This document shows positions 30,570 to 41,800 of a stretch of 64,000 nt of DNA, in pieces. Each line of letters begins with the position of its first letter. Within the stretch, counting starts at the first letter, position 1. The stretch comes from Acanthornis magna. Taxonomy: Eukaryota; Chordata; Aves; Passeriformes; Acanthizidae. The notes below the pieces were generated by a model. It saw nothing but the letters and a program-made list of their open reading frames with translations. It was not told the DNA's origin and did no database searches. The position numbers were made by a program, and so were the translations under genes. The stretch covers positions 1,023,953 through 1,087,952 of the forward strand of contig JAWUZG010000330.1 in assembly GCA_036785705.1 (NCBI GenBank), read 5' to 3'.

Positions 30570-31247
30570 GTGTCCTTCAAGTGTCCTTCAAGAGGAGGCC
30601 TTCAAAGGAGCCGCACAGGAGCTTCCGGGCCCATGGCTCCTGGGAAGCCACAGCAGCAGGATAGCCTGCAGGGCAGAGAACCACAGAGCCAAGGACAGGG
30701 TTCCTCCCTGAGGCGCTCCGGGGGGCTCCGTGACACACCTGGGCAGGTGAGTGCCAACACCAAAATGGCACGGCCTGCGACAGGACAGGACAGGGCCACA
30801 AGCCTCCCATGGACGATTGGCTACACTGCACCACAGCAGCCACAGGTGACACCTAGGAGATGCACTGTGGGCACCATAGACAACAGAGTGACACTAGGGT
30901 GGCTGGGAGCCCATGCTGCAGCCAGTGAGCCAGTGGCCTTGAGCAAGGAGCAGGAGTGTGAAGGTGCCATTGGTCCAGAGCTGTGTGAGGAAGAGGAGTG
31001 GGAAGATGCCCTTGATGTTGAGCTCTCTGAGGAGGAGCAATGGCAGGATGCTCTTGATACTGAGCTTTTTGAGTAGGAAGAATGGGAAGATTCCCTTGAT
31101 GATGACCTTTTTGAGGAGGAGGAATGGGAAGACACAACAGACTCAGAGCTGTGCCTAGGGACAGATGACATTGGGTCATCTCCTGTCCATCACCTGGTCA
31201 ATTCCATGGGCCTGGAGGACAACAAAGGCTCCTACACTGGTCCCAAG
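30570..31247 (+). pseudogene. Unknown gene, exon(s) with acidic repeats, one stop
   Basis: The frame from 30570 runs open to TAG at 31074-31076 and then stays open in the same frame to a CCCAAG|GTATGC donor at 31247/31248. The product is hydrophilic. From 30978 it has four 14-residue repeats of pattern ELxEEExWEDALDx, followed by CLGTDDIGSSPVHHLV and MGLEDNKGSYTGPK. The single stop is a change in repeat 3 at a position that is Glu in the other three. A donor-like CAG|GTGAG near 30747 suggests the first part may be separate exon sequence. The family is not recognised, and whether it belongs with the A and B units is inferred only from position. Confidence 0.45.
30978..31145 (+). repeat. 42-bp coding tandem repeat, four copies
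   Basis: Exactly four 42-bp units (starts 30978, 31020, 31062, 31104) each encode 14 residues with Trp at residue 8 and Asp at residues 10 and 13. Unit 3 carries the TAG. A fifth partial unit (ELC) follows. Confidence 0.9.
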
Positions 31248-31546
31248 GTATGCGACCCTACCTGCAACACAGAAGGGCTGCAACATGGGCCCTGACAGAC
31301 ACAGCAGCAGAGGCAGTGAGGCAGGCATATTGGGCAGCCAGACCCACAGATCATGGCCTGGCTATCCCGGACACAGCCAAGCACATCCCAGAGGAGATCC
31401 CAAACAGAGCTATGACTGTGATCCAGGGATCTGAGGAGCATGTGGAAGAACACAGGGACGTGGAACAACGTGCTGATGAAGGGATGAGAAGAACATCCCC
31501 AGCAGCAGGGACAGAGAGCCCAGGACATACCAGGCACCGTCGCACA

Positions 31547-31762
31547 GCTGATGCTCCGGTATTCCTGGATGCAAAAGACTACTACCAGACAGAGGTCATT
31601 AAGAAGGCTGTGTTTGTTGTCCAGAAACCATTTGAATACCCAGAGGAGCAGCAGGAACAGGAACTGAGCCCTGAGGAATCAACAGCTGCAGGAAGACCTG
31701 CAGGACGTGCCCAAAGCCTTCCTGCACCGACAGCGATTAACACCCCGGCTCAATGGAGATGG
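31547..31762 (+). pseudogene. Unknown gene-family unit A2, cut by a solo LTR
   Basis: A 72-codon open unit beginning ADAPVFLDAKDYYQTEVIKK, with an acidic Glu/Gln region and a RAQSLPAPTAINTPA stretch, ending RW at 31762. The frame is open upstream to at least 31250. Immediately after it the solo LTR begins with its GGTGAG duplication. A2 and A3 are 72 codons each and differ mostly by conservative replacements, so the unit was probably coding before or during duplication. The product is unknown. Confidence 0.5.
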
Positions 31763-31767
31763 GTGAG

Positions 31768-32464
31768 TGTGGAGGGGCAAATCATGGTTGCCGCCCTCTC
31801 CTCAGATGGCCCCGCCCAGGACCTCGATGATCGCTTCGAGGAGGCGGACTCGGACGTATGAGAATGCCCCCTGGGCTGGCCCCAGGCGTGGCCTCCGCCT
31901 TGACTCCGCCCAAGTTTCCAGCGATTTCCCTGCCACTCAGGGACCTCGGCTGGCTCTGGGAGTGGCTTGGCCACTGGCCCCGCCCTCCTTCCAGACCCTT
32001 CGGGCTAATCATTAAGTTGATAGCTTCCTATGTTCATGGCCCGCCTCTGAGTTGGTATCATTGGTTCGCTGAGTTTTGTACCCGCCTCACTCCTCTGTTC
32101 TCATTGGTCGCGGTGTCCCCCTTTTAAGCTGATGTAAGGCTCTGCTCGGGGCTGGCTCTGCCAGATCCGCAGGCGCGCCACCACCCTTATCCTCATTCTT
32201 AATAAACGTCTGCTGTGGCAAGCCAGTGGCTCCACGCCTTTATCTCTTCGCGCCGCCCTTCTCAGCGACGCCTTACACAGAGCTCGATGGCCCTGGACTG
32301 CTGCGCCTCTCGGTGATCCACCCACCCCTGGCCCTGCGGGGCAAGCAGCACGCGTCAGCGGCGGAGCCTGTTGGGCAGTCCGGCGACTACCACCATGACG
32401 CGTGGTCCTCTGGGGCGACCCTAGCCGGGCAACTTTGCTAGGGGCAGACAAACGGTCTGCGACA
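31768..32464 (+). mobile_element. Solo LTR related to the ERV-C LTR
   Basis: 697 bp from TGTGGAGGGGCAAATC to TCTGCGACA, flanked by GGTGAG at 31762-31767 and 32465-32470, a 6-bp target duplication. It matches the ERV-C LTR in layout and in several blocks (start, the AATAAA at 32201-32206 followed by a CTGTGGCAAGCCAG-like R-U5 stretch, and the end), with clear divergence. No internal sequence remains, so the provirus was removed by LTR-LTR recombination. The first 30 codons after TG form an open frame similar to the ERV-C Env tail, ending TGA at 31859-31861. Confidence 0.9.
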
Positions 32465-32555
32465 GGTGAGGCATGTCTGGAGAGCACTGAGTGCTCTGCA
32501 CTCAGCCTCCACTGGCACCTCTGGCAAAGGAAAGAAGGAGAAGGAGCACCCAGCA

Positions 32556-32988
32556 GCTGATGCTCCGGTATTCCTGGATGCTAAAGACTACTACCGGACA
32601 GAGGTCGTAAAGAAGGCCCTGCTTATGGTCCAGGGACCCTTTGAATACTCAGAGGAGCAGCACGACCAGGAACCAGCCACAGAAGAGTCAAAAGCTGCAG
32701 GAAGACCTGCAGAACGTGCCCAAAGCCTTCCTGCACCTACAGTGATCAACACCCAGGCTCGACGGAGATGGCGAAGCTTGTCTGGAGAGCTCTGAGGGCA
32801 TGTGGAACAGCAAGATCTAGAGAACAGCAGGGATGTGTCAGCAGCAGTTAAGACCCACTGCAGCAGAGGCAGACAGTCCCCCAGCTGATGCTGTGGTGTG
32901 GCTGGATGCCAAACACAGCCTGAATGACCTCACTGAGAAGGCCTTTCTTATGGCCCAACGACCATTTGAATAACCTGAAGAAGAGTAG
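32556..32988 (+). pseudogene. Unknown gene-family units A3 and B3
   Basis: A3 (32556-32771) is 72 codons, ADAPVFLDAKDYYRTEVVKK onward, open, and continues to TGA at 32793-32795. B3 (32884-32988) matches B1 (ADAVVWLDAKHS...), lacks a few codons and has an extra in-frame stop (TAA near 32970) before the shared TAG at 32986-32988. The pair repeats the A1-B1 arrangement with similar spacing, so a block of about 0.75 kb was duplicated at a distance of about 2.96 kb. No function can be assigned. Confidence 0.5.
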
Positions 32989-33330
32989 GAGCAGGAAGGA
33001 AGCATGGACGGGGCAAGGGCAGGCAGAGGCAGAGCTGCAGAGGCAGAGAGCCCTGCACATGGCCTGCACAGCCCCACAGTCCATGACCATCCTCTGCTGG
33101 ACACAGCAGAGTACGGCAGGAGTGAGGCTCCTCTCTCCTGTACCTTCCACGCTTGTAGGGATGTAATTGATAATGACCCCTTTATATACATAGGCATATA
33201 TATATACACCCCTATATTTGCTTTTATAGATACACCCTTTTTTATATATATACACATATATACACATATATAAAAACATATATATAGACACATGCATATA
33301 CACGTATATATATACAAACATATGTAGCAC
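32989..33330 (+). repeat. Second copy of the array tail with TA-rich end
   Basis: The sequence closely matches 30030-30300 (GGCAGAGGCAGAGC, CCATGACCATCCTCTGC, GGAGTGAGGCTCCTC), then becomes ATATAT-rich. It marks the right edge of the duplicated array. Confidence 0.8.
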
Positions 33331-34979
33331 CCCTAAGAGTTAATCACCATACATAGGCTATTTCAGCGTAATTTTTTTAATATAGTAGTAGTGTGTGTAG
33401 CTTGTCTACAAATTTGTTTACAGCAAAAACAGTATTTTTCTGTAGCTAAAACTCACTTCCTCACCCCACTCAACTTCAGAAATACCCAGCATAGAAGGAA
33501 CAGAGTTCGAAAAATACAAGAACTTGTTTAATAAATGCATGTTTTCTGAATGTTATGAAGTCTGCAGTAACTTTTTTCACCCCAATGGACAAGAATCTGG
33601 GTATTTGCTTAGGTGACACAGACAAGGGGGTTTGTACTGTCACTGTAAGTTTCCTTCAGAAGGAAGCCTCACTACTGTTCCATTTCCCTTCCTGATCGGA
33701 GCCTTCTCAGTAGTGTTCAAGGCAATTCAGATCTACAGCAAGGTAAAGGATTTCTCTGGTAAATTTGTAGGGCCAGGATAATTAACCAAGACTACCACCT
33801 AGCATAACGCCATCTATTTCAACAGAAGAAAGAACTCTTTTTACAATTCTGAATGAATTTTTAAACACCAAAAGACAAATCTCTACTTCATTAATCACAT
33901 GTTGGTCCAACCATTACAGAAACCTGAAATACTTAATATTCGTATAAAAAAATTTTTTTTCATGCTCCCTTTCCTGGTAAATTAAGTTGCCATCTCCCTC
34001 CTACTCAAACATGGTTTTATTTTATATTCAACACAAAAATCAAAATAATAAAAACATTAACACCACAAACCTAAAACTGTAAAATAACAGAAATTGTTTC
34101 TCCTTCATTAATAAATACCATAACCTTGTTGGTTTGTTTGGTGGTGTGGGTTTCTTTTGCCTGTGGAGTGGCTTAGCACCAAACAGGAGACACCCTATGT
34201 TTAGGCCACCTCTGTAACAATATAATCTTGAATATTTCACTTACTGTGAACTCAGACACTAAGTTTATAAACAATTTCAACCTACAGAGAATTCCATTTG
34301 AAAACACCATGGCATTAAATAAGGAAGACATAGAAGTTAAGAAATTAAACCTCACTGATGCATTTCTTTGAGCTCAGGGAAGGAAAGCAAAGAGATTACA
34401 GATTTCAAGGCCATTTAGCGTAAGAATTTACAGTTTTAAGAGACAGAAAAAAAACCATTTGCACCAATATAGGAAGAAAAATTGTAATTCCGTCAGGGTT
34501 TCAATATCAAAATTCAACGCAATAATTTCTCATCATATTATTGCAGTTCTATGCTTATTTAGACAAGACAGAGTTGAATTTATAGCTGAATTTAATTGTG
34601 AATTGTAATTGTGTCTAATTTATTTAGAGGGAAATCTAAACCTGAATTTTTTTTTCAGGTGCTAATCTTTCAAAAGAAGTAGCAGGGTTAGAAGTAGCCG
34701 CGTATAGAGTTAACTATATAATTTCAGTTTTCAAGGTTTTTCTTGTATATAATCAAACTTGCTAATTTAGTTCATGAGCTTTTTTCCCAAGAAACAGTTT
34801 TACCACTGCATAGCAGAATTCGCTAGGGATATTAAAGGCTTTTTTGGGTATACTCGTTCTTCCAAACTCTCTCCCACAATGACTACATGTTCATCCCATC
34901 CTGCCTTAAAACAGGAGTCTGGGAGGATACTTTTTGATAGATTCCTCAGATGAAAATAAAGCGCGAATGCGGCAATTAT
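33331..34979. other. AT-rich sequence, no feature seen
   Basis: No convincing gene, LTR or repeat family. Short frames only. Composition is typical of avian intergenic or intronic DNA. Confidence 0.55.
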
Positions 34980-35785
34980 TATATCTGATAACTCTTTCTT
35001 AATAAAAGAGCGCTCCCTGGGAGGGAGATAGCAAAGGGAGCAAAGAGAGGAGACCAGAGGCGGAGGGAGAAATGGAAGGCAGGGCCAGCGCTCCGCTGTA
35101 GCCGCGGCGCCCCTTGGTGTCTGCGGGGCAGAGCAGCGTTCGTGCAGAGCTGCGCTGAGCCCGCGCGGCTCTTGGCAGCGGCTGGGCGCCATTTGCCACC
35201 AGCAGCAGCTGCGTGTCCCTGCCGCGGGCGAAGAACAGCCTTCCGCGGCCACGGGCACGCTCGGGGAGCAGCTGCGGCTGGCAGGCTCGGGGCGCGGCTC
35301 TTGGCAGCGGCAGCGGCGGCTGCTCCGCCGGGGAAACAGCAGAGCACGAGGCTGTGGCGGCCACGGAGCTGCCTCGGGGAAACGGCAAAGCAGTGCAGGA
35401 CAGGGGCGGACAGGGAACACAGCCCGGGAAGAAGCAGCACCGCCCGCAGGCAGAAAAAGACGAGCGAGGTAGCGAAGGAGCGAGGGGAGCCGAGCTGAGC
35501 CTGGAGGCGAAAGCTGCTCCCTCACAGAGCCCGAGAAAATGGCGGCGGCTGTGTGGCAGCTCAGTGCTGCTCTGCGCTCAGGCTCCTCCCTAGCTCGATT
35601 TCCCGAGCATTTTTTCCCGGGCATCCGGGGATGTGCCCCCGGCAAGGGGGGGTCGCTTCCAGCCCGGCCGGGGAAGGCTTTCTGTGCCCTGACTGGGGCC
35701 ATGCGAAGCCTCCCGCGGGGAGAGAGCTCCCGGCGTGTATTCCGCCCTGAAGGAATTGTTCACGTTAAGAGCATTTAGCCAGGCA
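34980..35785. promoter_or_regulatory. CpG-rich island, candidate promoter
   Basis: A block rich in C, G and CpG (densest about 35090-35720) stands out in AT-rich surroundings. It contains several GGCGCC, GCGG and CCGCGG motifs. An ATG at 35539 lies in good context (AAAATGG) and opens 79 codons starting MAAAVWQLSAALRSGSS, which looks like a basic, Ala/Ser-rich targeting-type N-terminus, but no downstream exon is identifiable. It may be a promoter and first exon, a detached duplicate of one, or part of a GC-rich retroviral element next to the minus-strand LTR segments. Confidence 0.4.
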
Positions 35786-35787
35786 GA

Positions 35788-36272
35788 TGTCAGAGCCTGT
35801 AGCAGACACATAATGATGGAAGAAGCCGACGAGGTAAAAGGTGGCAAGAGTTTATTGACTATCCCTTCTGCACCGCTATCACGTACAGGGAAAATGGCCG
35901 CGACGGCACTAGCTCAGCCGCTTAAATGGGGAGCAGTTCAGCCAATCGGGAAAGAGGAAGGGGGCGGGTACAAGCGAATGCAACCAATGGTAACATCAAG
36001 GGGTGGGGCACAGTTCAAAGGAACCAATAATATGCCTAAGGGACAAGAAGGCTCTGGAGGGATGGGCGGTGCAGGCCCCTGGGCACGCCCAACTCCAGGC
36101 CCCCAGGGCGGACCCGTCAGCCTGGGAGGCAGAGGAGACAGCCAAGTGCCCACCCGGGCAGGGCTCTCTTCTCTGAGGGGGGAGAAGATAGGAAGCATTG
36201 GCTTGGGGGAAGAGGGGCAACCCTCCACAAGAGCCCAGTACTCTCTCACCAGATCCTATTAGATATTCCACA
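35788..36272 (-). repeat. LTR-like segment, minus orientation
   Basis: Read on the minus strand it runs from TGTGGAATATC to CTGACA, with CCAAT-type boxes, a TTTAAG TATA-like box (about 35920) and AATAAA (TTTATT at 35851-35856 on the plus strand) in the right order. Ends are approximate and no target duplication was found, so it may be a truncated or nested solo LTR. Confidence 0.45.
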
Positions 36273-36325
36273 TGTGGAAGCTGTGATCACTCATACAACT
36301 TCACTCATTTGAAGATGCTTGATAT

Positions 36326-36619
36326 TGTCAGGAAAAATTAATCCACAAACACCAGAGGTTTATGTCCAAAAAGGAGACGGAGGGGTCCTGTAACTTTATT
36401 TGTGAATAAAGGGAGAGGTCATGGGCATTTCCCGTGGGGTCTCTCGAATTGCTAGAGGACACAGCTTCTTTTTATCCTAATTTCCCAGCCGCACGTTCCC
36501 TCTCTTTTTTCCCCACTGCCTGAGGTACTTGAGAGGTACAGACTCCCTGGAATGCCTAATGCAGACACAAGTAATACACATCACCCCTAATGCAGACACC
36601 TTCAATACTGTGAAAAACA
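36326..36619 (-). repeat. Second LTR-like segment, minus orientation
   Basis: On the minus strand it reads from TGTTTTTCAC to CCTGACA with a GGATAAAAAG TATA-like box (about 36470), AATAAA (about 36400) and a U5-like end. It is short (about 294 bp). No matching flanks were seen, so the boundaries are uncertain. Confidence 0.4.
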
Positions 36620-36633
36620 AAAGTTCACTCTCC

Positions 36634-37263
36634 TGTTAAAATTTAAAAGTTTAATAAAGGACAATAGGGGACGAAGACAATAAAGCAAAGGAACAGCGCT
36701 GGGTGCTTGGCCCTTAGCCCGAAAGCACACCTGCCATTGATGGAGTTGTCTTAAATACTCTCTGCATTGCATCAGCTTCATGCCTATTCATAAGCATTCA
36801 TGCAAATTTGAACTTTTCTCCAAACTAGTTTGCATATTCCAAGAACTGTTTAGCATGGCTCCTCCTTGGTCCTGCCTTTTATAGCATGTGTATTTCTTGG
36901 CTGTGGTCTTTTCAGTTTTTGTTATCATCTCCAGTTTGGGCTTTACTCCGTGGTTCTTGCATTTGGTTATAGGTGATAGTCAGGTATCAGTGTCGGGTCT
37001 TCATTGTGCTGTTCTTTGGATGTTATCCAGTCAAGCAGGCAGTACTGTTAAGTGAAAGTATAAGCTTTTTAAACTAACACTATTAGTTATTTTACTACTA
37101 TATCAAAGTCTAGTTAATAACAGAAATAAAAGCATTTGTTATTGTTATGTACCTCTAGCTTTATAACAAGGCTACTTCTGTAAAAAGAATAAAACCATAC
37201 ACACAATATCCCTTCTAATATTTGTGAAAAGCCAACACTATAATATGTATTTATCACAATACA
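36634..37263 (-). repeat. 3' LTR of a minus-strand ERV
   Basis: On the minus strand it begins TGTATTGTGATAAATAC and ends TTTTAACA (630 bp). A strong polypurine tract (37264-37284 on the plus strand reads ACCCCCCCTTTCTTCTC...) lies immediately before the start, and a TATAAAAGG box is at about 36878-36886. ATTAAA near 36650-36655 could serve as the polyadenylation signal. The internal part of the provirus would lie at higher coordinates. Confidence 0.6.
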
Positions 37264-38429
37264 ACCCCCCCTTTCTTCTCTTTCTTATGTCTCTGTTCCT
37301 GTAGTTTATTACTACAGTCTTGGGGGAGTCAATCAGTGGAATTCCTATGGAAATCCTTCCCCTTTTTTCTTCTATCTCTCAGTCTCGGTTTTATCTTACC
37401 AGCAGTTTGTTTGTAAAGACACTCCCTTACTCCTTTCAATATTATAGAGGATTTCTGATTTTACAGAGTGATACAAAAACCACAATAAAAATATACAATA
37501 CTGTTAGCAAAAGATAACAATGGCAAGGCACAGGTGAGATACCATACCAGTGTGACTCTCATTCCATTCCCTGTCAGCTACTCACCATCACAACCCTGAG
37601 TGACTTCAGTCTCTGGGAAGGCACGCCAGCTGAAAGAATGGTTGAAGCCAGCTGAAGCCCATTGCTCTCTTTAAAGTTCGTTTCTAGTCTTCTGGATTTT
37701 ATGCTCTGCATTCGGCTGAGTCACATCTTCACTGCAATACTGAAGCTGGTTTGCGGACAGCTGTCACTGTTAAGGAAAACAAGAAATGGTAAAAATGCCT
37801 CAGCTCAATTCTTGGAGTTGCATCACCAGCTTTTTCTACAGGTATGTGGGTAAGTAGCAGGATTTTTCTGCAGTGTTGACAGGTACCTCTGCTGCATTAT
37901 GCCCAGACTCTTTCCATTATGGGAACCTTCCTCAGGGGCATATGGCTGCAGCAAATGTCTCAGTGGCTCAGGTTAGCGGAGCACCACATGTCTGTATGTT
38001 AACTGAATGTTGTCGTCCTTCTGTAGTGTGGCACAACTGAACTTCAACATATTATAAGCATAGCACACTACACCAATCCGTGTCAGATCATTCTATGACC
38101 AGTTCAAATAAAAGTTGTCAAAACCTCTGACATGTGATTTGCTTTTTTACACGTTCAATTTTTGGTGGAATGTAGTACCATGCAGAGTCCAGGAGCCATA
38201 TGACCTACTGAGACTTATGCCATATTTTTTTTCTTCCTTAGAAAACAAAAGGCTTCGTTTCTACCTGTAGATTGTAGTATTACTGTAAACTGAATTGCTG
38301 TAATGATGACAGAAAGCATATCTTCAAAGAAAAAATTTGAAATATTTCTGTTAAAAAAGGCTTGTGCTTTGTAGTCCCTGAGTGAGAAAAGCTGAGTAGT
38401 ATCTAACAACCTGCACTATCTTTAAATTG
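37264..38429 (-). other. Possible internal 3' region of the minus-strand ERV, then unassigned
   Basis: Sequence next to the polypurine tract is expected to be the 3' internal part of that element, but I found no env-like or pol-like frame on the minus strand, and no second LTR. Where the element ends and host DNA begins cannot be placed. Confidence 0.35.
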
Positions 38430-38462
38430 TCTTTCTTTTTCTTTTTTTCTTTTTTCTTTTTT

Positions 38463-38541
<79 letters not shown>

Positions 38542-38838
38542 ATCTTTCTTTCCCTCTTTCTCTCTTCCTTGCTTCCTTCCGTCCTTCCTCTCTATCTGTC
38601 TTCCCTTCCCTTCCCTTCCCTTCCCTTCCCTTCCCTTCCCTTCCCTTCCCTTCCCTTCCCTTCCCTTCCCTTCCCTTCCCTTCCCTTCCCTTCCCTTCCC
38701 TTCCCTTCCCTTCCCTTCCCTTCCCTTCCCTTCCCTTCCCTTCCCTTCCCTTCCCTTCCCTTCCCTTCCCTTTCTTCTTCCCCCCTCTCTCTCTCTCTTC
38801 CTTCCCTCCTGCCTGCCTTCCTGCCCCCCTCCCTCCTG
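38430..38838 (+). repeat. Pyrimidine-rich satellite: (TTTC)n, (CT)n, (TTCCC)34
   Basis: A run of about 400 bp is almost all C and T on the plus strand. It contains about 14 TTTC units (38461-38516), a CT run, then exactly 34 perfect TTCCC units (38601-38770) and more CT-rich sequence. Such purine-pyrimidine mirror tracts can form triplex DNA (general knowledge). Long open frames across it in several frames are artefacts. Confidence 0.95.
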
Positions 38839-41800
38839 CAGAATTAACAATAAAGCCTATATGTGAACTGTGTATAAATAGTGCAGAATTTGACTTGAGT
38901 AAATTGGCCTAGCACAATGGAGGTATATTTGAATGTTGTTTCTTTCAGGAACGACTAGTCAGAAAGACATTGAACTTAGAAGGGTCTCGAAAAAGAATAT
39001 AGAATATGGCAATCAACACAAATGTCGTTTTAAGGATATGGAATGGTAAGTAAAGCTGGACTGAGAATTCTGGATTCAGTCTTTTTGTGCTGCTCAAAGA
39101 TGGAAAGAGAAGCATACCACAGCTGTGAGTTGTTACCATTATTGCCCATTCAGTGTTTGAAAGCAGTAGAATGATAGTCAGATGTACAGGTGATGAAGCT
39201 TCAATTTGTTTGAAGATGTGGTGGATGGGAAGGACAGAGAGACTGAGAACAAGACAGTAAACATTCTTTAATTCTTAACTGAAGGACTTAGGCTGTCTCT
39301 GTCTTGTTATTACCTTGCCATTACTTGGGTCATGGCTGGTTTTCAGCAAATATGAGCTGCTGGAGTAAGTTGTTAAACTCAGTGGTAGTACCCATGTTAA
39401 GCAAGGAGCTTAGACATCTTGGAATTTTGTCAGCTGAAGTGATTTGAAATTGTGTTATGGAGAAGAGTGATTATTCTTAATATGCTGCATCACAAATTCC
39501 CACGTAATGGATAATTTATTAGGTACACAGCCCTCTGTAGACAGTCATTATCTAATGGCACAAAATGCTACAGTAGCTGTATTTTGCCATCACTTACTTA
39601 GCTGATAGTAATTTGGTGATTTAAAATTATATTAATGTATGCCGCCATGTTAATTGGATGCTGCTGCTAAGGCCAAGAAACTCTCAATATATGTTGAAGA
39701 GTGACTGTGAGTAAACTAATAATGGTAACTGGATTTGTCACTTAGCAAGGAAAACCAGTAAGTTCTTTTGACTTATTTAAAGGTACAATCAACCTGTTGT
39801 TGAACGTTTTTTTGAATTGAGCTAATTGATACAAAATAGACCAATTGCAAATGCAGCAAACATGGGAGATGGAATCATTAGTGCACAAGGGCACCGGTAC
39901 AATGTGTGCTCATTGAAAAATGTTATTTCCTAAAACATTTGCTGAACTGTACAGCATGTGAATTTCTAAAAGGCTGCTTTGGAAATAAGTAACCGTGTTA
40001 TGGTTAGTATAGGGCATCAACACAAGTGTGCAAACCCCCCCGAGTGGAGTTTGGTGTGTAGCATGTCAAGGTTCTTGTTCCTCTCCTTCTGCTAATAAAG
40101 AGGAAGATTCAACCAGCTTTTAGAAAACTACTAACCTTACTGTAATCCCCTCAAATAAGGCTATTTTCCTTAGCTATTGCAGTATCTTTACAGAGCCACT
40201 AATACCATTGAATATAAACAGCAATTCAGTGCCATAACATTAAGTTACTGTACCACAGTGGTGAAAGAAAACAGTTACAGGTGTTTTGCTTACCCCATTT
40301 TCCCAAAATGCTGTATCTGCGTTTCATGCCCATTCAGTAAAAATGCCTCAAAAGGTAAGATATGAAGATGGTAAAGGGAAAAAAAACCCGCAAAAAAGGC
40401 TTATCCTCTCAGTCTCCAGTGTCCTGATTCTCTGAGTCCTTATCAGCTTTCACCATATCATGGCTGCTTAGCTTTACAGCAGAAGCTTGATCACCAAAAG
40501 ACATGACATGCTTTTTATTGGAAATTCTCTCTGCAGTTCAGCCAGTGGAACACTGAACTGGGAACTTTGCATTCGTTAAGCGTTAGAGTCTTCCTATCAG
40601 CTAAAAATTAGTTGATTGTTAGGGGTGGGTGTTTTTTGTTGTCTGTGTTTTCTGTGAATATATTTCTTATTTAGCTGTTGAAGCTCCAGAGAAACAGAAT
40701 TGTTTCAGCTGAAAGAACCTCCATCTAGATTTACAGGAAAATTTCTGTTAGCAAGGCTTTGCATCACAGTGCTTTGCTTTTAAAAAAAGTTTTTGCCTTT
40801 CTGCTTTGCTTTTTAAAGCATTTTAAAGTAAGACAGCAGTGGCCCTAAGAGAGATTATAAATACATTGTATTTAGGATTTCTGAGGATCTTATTTCATGG
40901 CTGTTTTGAGTGGCTCTCAGCAACATTATTGGAGGATTTGTCCAAGGACATTTAGAATGATTTGCAGTGTGGTTTATTGTAAGTTGTGGTTAACTGGAAG
41001 TTAACAGAAACTTGACTTACCTTTAACTATAAATCTGTGATTTATGTCTGCATAATTCCACTTACGCTATTAAAGGGGAAGCCCTCACACATTTGCACTT
41101 TCACTGATTTTGGTGGCAAGGAAATTGTGTTGCATAGCTGTTGGCTGGTGTGTAGCTGTTGATCCATGGACTGAGGTAACCCTAGGCGAATGTGGCACTG
41201 ACATGAGAAAGAACTACCAGTCTTTGTACCAGTAAAGTTAAATAAAAATATACAGGACTGAAGTGAATTCATTGCTACTGGTGTTAATGCAGTTCAAGAC
41301 TGAAGATAATTCTTCCTTAGACTGGTGACTTCTCACTCTATCAAATAGAGACCAGTAGTGTACTGACTTACCAGAAATTGTGTGTGCATGTGGGGTATTG
41401 CACTTGTGGCTTTTGTGTTAAATGCATTTGAAGTAGAATAAACTTTCAAGAATGATACCTTTTTCTCTGTTCATACATTTTTGTTTTCTCAGAGAGTTTT
41501 GTTTTGTAAAAACTGACACATCCTACTGCACATCTGACACCACGGTATTGAAACAAAAACACAAGTTTTACTTCTGGAGTGAATATTTTAAATGCCAGTT
41601 CTCTAATTTGTCTCTTCCCTCCATCCACTGGTTTTAAAGTAACTTTCAGTGACTTCTGATTTCAAAGGTAGAAGTAGTGATGGAGAGTCAATTTGTGCTG
41701 TGACATTTTTGTCCTTCAAAATTGTCAGTCTCAACAAAAAAAAAAAAAAAAAAAAGCTTTTACTGATACTGCTTTCAAACATGTAGACTGGTGAATTTTG

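Noticed and set aside
34800..35702. 300-codon open frame on the minus strand across the CpG-rich block
   Set aside because: It is rich in Ala, Pro, Arg and Ser with no domain. GC-rich DNA has few stops in any frame, and other frames here are also long.
38422..38912. Long frames on both strands across 38422-38912
   Set aside because: They translate the TTTC, CT and TTCCC satellite (Ser-Phe-Leu-Pro or Lys-Glu-Gly-Arg repeats) and are not genes.
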